A DNA stretch of 64,000 nucleotides from Azoarcus sp031546845. GTDB taxonomy: Bacteria > Pseudomonadota > Gammaproteobacteria > Burkholderiales > Rhodocyclaceae. The position numbers were made by a program, and so were the translations under genes. Of this stretch, positions 60,682-64,000 are shown in pieces (position 1 is the first letter of the stretch; every line of letters begins with the position of its first letter). The notes under the pieces are model-generated. The model was given only the letters and a program-made list of their open reading frames with translations. It did no database searches and had not been told where the DNA came from. The DNA is taken from positions 62,001 to 126,000 of the forward strand of contig JAVBJT010000018.1 of NCBI GenBank assembly GCA_031546845.1, given 5' to 3'.

Positions 60682-61563
60682 ATGAAATGGGAAGGCAACG
60701 AACAGTCCGATAACGTCGAGGATCGGCGTGGCGCGGGCGGTTTCAGAGGAGTGCCGGGGGGTAGGCGCGGCGTCGGTCTGGGAACGATCGCGGTGGCGTT
60801 GATCGCGGGTTGGGCGTTCGGCATCGACCCGATAACCGTGCTCGGCTTGCTCAGCGGCGGCCAGCCCGCGACGCAGGTACAGCAGCGTTACGACGGCCCG
60901 GCCGGCAAGCCGCCCGGCGACGACCGCGAGGCGGCGTTCGTGTCGACGGTGCTGCGCAATACCGAACAGGTGTGGAGCGATATTTTTCAGCGCGGCGGCG
61001 CTGTTTATCAAGCGCCCAAGCTGGTGCTGTTCAGCGAGGCCACGCCCACCGCCTGCGGTACCGGAGAGGCGGCGATGGGGCCGTTCTACTGCCCCGGCGA
61101 CAAAAAGGTCTATATCGATCTCAATTTTTACGACACGCTCAAGAACCAGCTCGGCGCGCCGGGCGAATTCGCCCAGGCTTACGTGATCGCGCATGAGGTT
61201 GGGCACCACGTGCAGAACGAATTGGGCGTTGCCGCTAAGGTCGATGCCGCGCGCCGCCGTGCGAGCGAGGCGCAGAGCAATGCGCTGAGCGTGCGCATGG
61301 ACCTGCAGGCCGATTGCTTTGCCGGCGTGTGGGCGCACCACTCGCAGGAATCCAAGCGCTGGCTCGATCCGGGCGATATCGAGGCGGCGATGAACGCGGC
61401 GGAAAAAATAGGTGATGACGCGCTGCAACGCTCAGCCGGCCGCGCCGTGGTGCCAGACAGCTTTACCCACGGCACCAGCGCACAACGCCAGCGCTGGTTC
61501 CAGAACGGCTACAAGAGCGGTGACGTGCAGGCTTGCGATACGTTTAGTGCGCGCGCGCTTTGA
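60682..61563 (+). CDS. Neutral zinc metallopeptidase (YpfJ-like)
   Basis: This 293-residue membrane-anchored protein matches the neutral zinc metallopeptidase/YpfJ family. The N-terminus MKWEGNEQSDNVEDRRGAGG is the usual start, a single membrane segment follows (about 34–60), and the catalytic zinc motif is HEVGHHVQN with His171 and His175, the third ligand probably in DLQADCFAGVWAHH. FYCPGDKKVYIDL is also a family hallmark. The start at 60682 has GGAG seven bases upstream. It is 206 bases after the lipid cluster and probably a separate housekeeping gene. Confidence 0.92.
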   Translation: MKWEGNEQSDNVEDRRGAGGFRGVPGGRRGVGLGTIAVALIAGWAFGIDPITVLGLLSGGQPATQVQQRYDGPAGKPPGDDREAAFVSTVLRNTEQVWSDIFQRGGAVYQAPKLVLFSEATPTACGTGEAAMGPFYCPGDKKVYIDLNFYDTLKNQLGAPGEFAQAYVIAHEVGHHVQNELGVAAKVDAARRRASEAQSNALSVRMDLQADCFAGVWAHHSQESKRWLDPGDIEAAMNAAEKIGDDALQRSAGRAVVPDSFTHGTSAQRQRWFQNGYKSGDVQACDTFSARAL

Positions 61564-61692
61564 CTGCTTGACCAAGCGTGCTCGGCTGATGGCAGGACAC
61601 GGGTTGTCGAAGACCTAGCGGGGATTTGCCGTTCCAGTTCATCAGTGCGCATGCCGATGGGCAAACAAGAACACAGGAGAGGACTCTTTTGA

Positions 61693-62241
61693 ATGCCGCA
61701 TATCGACCAGTTCGAACAACATCGAAGCCAGCGTGATCTCGTTTCGATCCGCCGTGGTGGGATCGACGATCATTCCATCCAGGGGTTCATCCTCGCTGCG
61801 TCCGACCAACTCGTGCTGTTGCAGTATCTATATGACTTCAATCTCGATGGATTGAGGATGCTCAGGAGTGCCGACATCACCGAAGTCGGGTGCTCGCTGA
61901 CTGATCGCTTCCAACGCAAGCTTCTGGTTCAGGAAGGGCTGTTGCAGCAGGTGCCGTTCGAGACCGCTATCGATGTGCGGAACTGGAAAACGGCGATCGC
62001 GCAGTTGTTGCGGGCGTATTCGTTTTTCATCGTTGAATGCGAGCGTGGAGACGATCCGGACTTTTGTATCGGCCGCATCGGACGGGCAGCCGACGATGCG
62101 GTGGAAATCACTTTTTTCTCCGGCTCCGGCGAATGGAGCAAGCAGCCCGAGCGCATCCGTTACGAAGACATGACGTGTTGCCAAGTCGATACGAATTACA
62201 TCAAGGTCTACCAGCACTATTTCGAGCGTAATGGATTTTGA
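61693..62241 (+). CDS. Hypothetical cytosolic protein
   Basis: This 182-residue protein is not recognised. It is soluble and has no signal peptide or membrane segment. The sequence alternates β-strands and short helices, for example SIQGFILAASDQLVLLQYLY, DGLRMLRSADITEVGC, and a second part CIGRIGRAADDAVEITFFSG with VDTNYIKVYQHYF, which resembles two small β-barrel-like units. A GGAGAGG stretch precedes the ATG. It is 130 bases after the zinc peptidase gene. Confidence 0.7.
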   Translation: MPHIDQFEQHRSQRDLVSIRRGGIDDHSIQGFILAASDQLVLLQYLYDFNLDGLRMLRSADITEVGCSLTDRFQRKLLVQEGLLQQVPFETAIDVRNWKTAIAQLLRAYSFFIVECERGDDPDFCIGRIGRAADDAVEITFFSGSGEWSKQPERIRYEDMTCCQVDTNYIKVYQHYFERNGF

Positions 62242-62338
62242 CGCTTTTTTCTCCTTTTCCATTGTGCCCGCGCACCGGACGCCGCCGCGACAGTGGCCGT
62301 TCAGGGGGCGGATCATGTATTGAGTAGCTATATTGCCC

Positions 62339-64000
62339 ATGTCCGTTGCCGCCCTGCCCCCGCCGATTCGCTACACCATTTCCCCCGCCCATCCCGAGGC
62401 GCATCTATTCCGCGTGAGCTGCACTGTTGCCGATCCCGATCCGGACGGGCAGTGTTTCAGCTTGCCAGCGTGGATTCCCGGCAGCTACATGATCCGCGAG
62501 TTCGCCCGCAATATCGTCACGCTGCGCGCTGAGGCGGGTGGCCGGGCGGTGAGGGTGGAAAAGCTGGACAAGCACACCTGGCGCGCCGCGCCGCTTGTGG
62601 GTCGCAAGAAGGCTTTGACGCTGCACTATGAGGTGTATGCGTGGGATTTGTCGGTACGCGCGGCGCATCTGGATCAAACTCACGGTTTTTTCAACGGCAC
62701 CAGTGTGTTTCTCGCCGTCGAAGGTAAAACGGCGCGGCCTTGCCTGGTGGAGATCGCGTGCCCGCAAGGGGAGGCCTACCGCGCGTGGAAGGTCGCTACC
62801 GCGTTGCCGTGCGCCGAGGGTGGGCCGGGGGCGGCACAGAGGTATGGCTTTGGTTTGTATCGCGCGGCGGATTACGATGAGCTGATCGACCACCCGGTTG
62901 AAATGGGCGCGTTTACGCTGGCGTCTTTCGAGGCCGGTGGGGTGCGCCACGATGTTGTTCTGACCGGTCGCCACGATTGCGATACCGCGCGCCTTACCGC
63001 CGATCTGGCGGATGTGTGCCGTTGGCACATCGAGCTGTTCGGTTCGCCGCCGCCGATGGATCACTATGTTTTTCTCGTTACCGTGGTCGGCGATGGTTAT
63101 GGCGGGCTGGAACACCGCGCCAGCACGGCGCTGCTCGCATCGCGCGCTGATCTGCCGTGGGTGGGCATGGAAGGCATGCCGGATGGCTACAAGACGTTCC
63201 TCGGTCTGTGCAGCCACGAGTATTTTCACACGTGGAACGTCAAGCGCATCAAACCGGCGGTGTTCGCGCCCTACGATCTTGCCAACGAGAACTACACCCG
63301 CTTGCTGTGGGCGTTCGAGGGCTTCACGTCGTATTACGATGATCTGGCGCTGGTGCGTAGCGGCGTGCTGCCGGCGGCGGATTACCTAGGCCTACTGGCC
63401 AAGACAATATCCGGTGTGCTGCGCGGTGCCGGCCGATTCAAGCAGAGCGTGGCGGAATCGTCTTTCGACGCGTGGATCAAGTACTACCGCCAGGATGAAA
63501 ACGCATCCAACGCCATCGTCAGCTACTACGCCAAGGGGGCGTTGATCGCGTTGTGCCTTGATCTGCGTCTGCGTGAGGATAGCGGTGGGCGCAAGAGCCT
63601 GGACGATGTGATGCGTCTGCTGTGGCAGCGCCATGGCGATGGGGCGGGGGTGCCCGAGGACGGTATCTATACCGCCGTGGCCGACGTGGCAGAGGATCAG
63701 GGCGAGCGCCTGGCCCGCTGGCTGAGAAAGGTGGTCGAAGGTACCGACGATTTGTCGTTCTCGCTGATCCTGAACCACTTTGGCGTCAATTACCGGCTTG
63801 AGCCGGTTGGCCGTGCGCCGGTGCTCGGCGTGAAGCTTGCGGCCGGTAATGGGGAGGCGAAGATCGCCACGGTGTACGACGGCGGTGCGGCGCAGGCGGC
63901 GGGTTTATCCGCTGGCGATGTGCTGATCGCGTTCGGCGGTCTCAGGGTAAGCGCGGGTAATCTCGATAGTCTGTTGGCGCGGCACGCAGCCGGCGAGCGC
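62339..64000 (+). CDS. M61-family glycyl aminopeptidase-like protein with PDZ domain (5' part)
   Basis: The gene runs off the window; 554 codons are visible and no stop is reached. The N-terminal β-domain starts MSVAALPPPIRYTISPAHPE with LPAWIPGSYMIREFARN. The catalytic domain has the zinc motif SHEYFHTWNVKRIKP (His293, Glu294, His297) with ENYTRLLWAFEGFTSYYDDL as the third-ligand helix, typical of M61 peptidases. A PDZ domain begins near residue 490 (GVKLAAGNGEAKIATVYDGG, then QAAGLSAGDVLIAFGG) and is cut by the window end. No signal peptide is visible, so it may be cytosolic. Confidence 0.92.
   Translation, partial: MSVAALPPPIRYTISPAHPEAHLFRVSCTVADPDPDGQCFSLPAWIPGSYMIREFARNIVTLRAEAGGRAVRVEKLDKHTWRAAPLVGRKKALTLHYEVYAWDLSVRAAHLDQTHGFFNGTSVFLAVEGKTARPCLVEIACPQGEAYRAWKVATALPCAEGGPGAAQRYGFGLYRAADYDELIDHPVEMGAFTLASFEAGGVRHDVVLTGRHDCDTARLTADLADVCRWHIELFGSPPPMDHYVFLVTVVGDGYGGLEHRASTALLASRADLPWVGMEGMPDGYKTFLGLCSHEYFHTWNVKRIKPAVFAPYDLANENYTRLLWAFEGFTSYYDDLALVRSGVLPAADYLGLLAKTISGVLRGAGRFKQSVAESSFDAWIKYYRQDENASNAIVSYYAKGALIALCLDLRLREDSGGRKSLDDVMRLLWQRHGDGAGVPEDGIYTAVADVAEDQGERLARWLRKVVEGTDDLSFSLILNHFGVNYRLEPVGRAPVLGVKLAAGNGEAKIATVYDGGAAQAAGLSAGDVLIAFGGLRVSAGNLDSLLARHAAGER

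Noticed and set aside
1..64000. CRISPR array, prophage or integrated element
   Set aside because: No regularly spaced repeats, integrase or phage structural genes are seen; the only mobile trace is the IS5-type scrap.

Overview
This 64 kb window looks like a chromosomal segment of a GC-rich betaproteobacterium, probably close to Rhodocyclales. The main reasons are the gene order rsmB–DUF4390–ntrY–ntrX–trkA–trkH followed by hemE and priA, the B12-dependent class II ribonucleotide reductase, and the presence of both speD/speE and argB. This placement is inferred from gene order and content; no database search was possible. Two parS-type ParB sites at about 5.5 and 6.3 kb suggest the window lies in the origin-proximal part of the chromosome.

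Layout. 0–24 kb is mostly housekeeping: purU (partial), an ABC-2 permease, cutA, two TauE/SafE permeases, an EVE-domain protein, tRNA-Lys, a frameshifted lipoprotein gene, ruvC, a YbjQ protein, speD–speE, an overlapping rsmB/DUF4390/ntrY/ntrX run, trkA–trkH, hemE, priA, a ROK kinase with an IS5-type transposase scrap upstream, argB and a TPR protein. 24.5–39 kb is an envelope/glycan region: a GT4 glycosyltransferase, a CapK/PaaK-like adenylate-forming enzyme, a NodB-type deacetylase and a large unrecognised protein in a tightly packed operon, followed by a secreted serpin and a GT2 glycosyltransferase, then a chemoreceptor, a secreted protein made of two duplicated propeller-like halves, and an NdvA-type glucan exporter. 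39–47 kb holds an ABM-domain protein with an AraC regulator, an AidB-like acyl-CoA dehydrogenase with its TetR regulator, and nrdJ with a small downstream gene.

The most striking region is 47.8–60.5 kb. After an AT-rich 0.9 kb spacer rich in inverted repeats, twelve same-strand genes form what looks like one dedicated lipid system: FabF-like ketosynthase, MaoC-type dehydratase, acyl carrier protein, ferritin-like diiron enzyme, FabG-like ketoreductase, thioester/fatty-acyl reductase, CrtI/RetSat-like FAD oxidoreductase, LolD-like ATPase, FtsX/MacB-like permease, LolA-like periplasmic carrier, outer-membrane barrel-like protein and a free-standing condensation/acyltransferase protein. The parts suggest that a carrier-bound acyl chain is built, modified by the diiron and FAD enzymes, released by reduction, possibly esterified, and carried to the outer membrane by a Lol-like route. 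No AMP ligase, ammonia lyase, malonyl-loading acyltransferase, radical SAM enzyme or NRPS module is present, so it does not match a complete aryl polyene, ladderane or NRPS cluster. The product is unknown.

The last 3.5 kb holds a neutral zinc metallopeptidase, a hypothetical protein and the 5' part of an M61-family PDZ peptidase that runs off the window.
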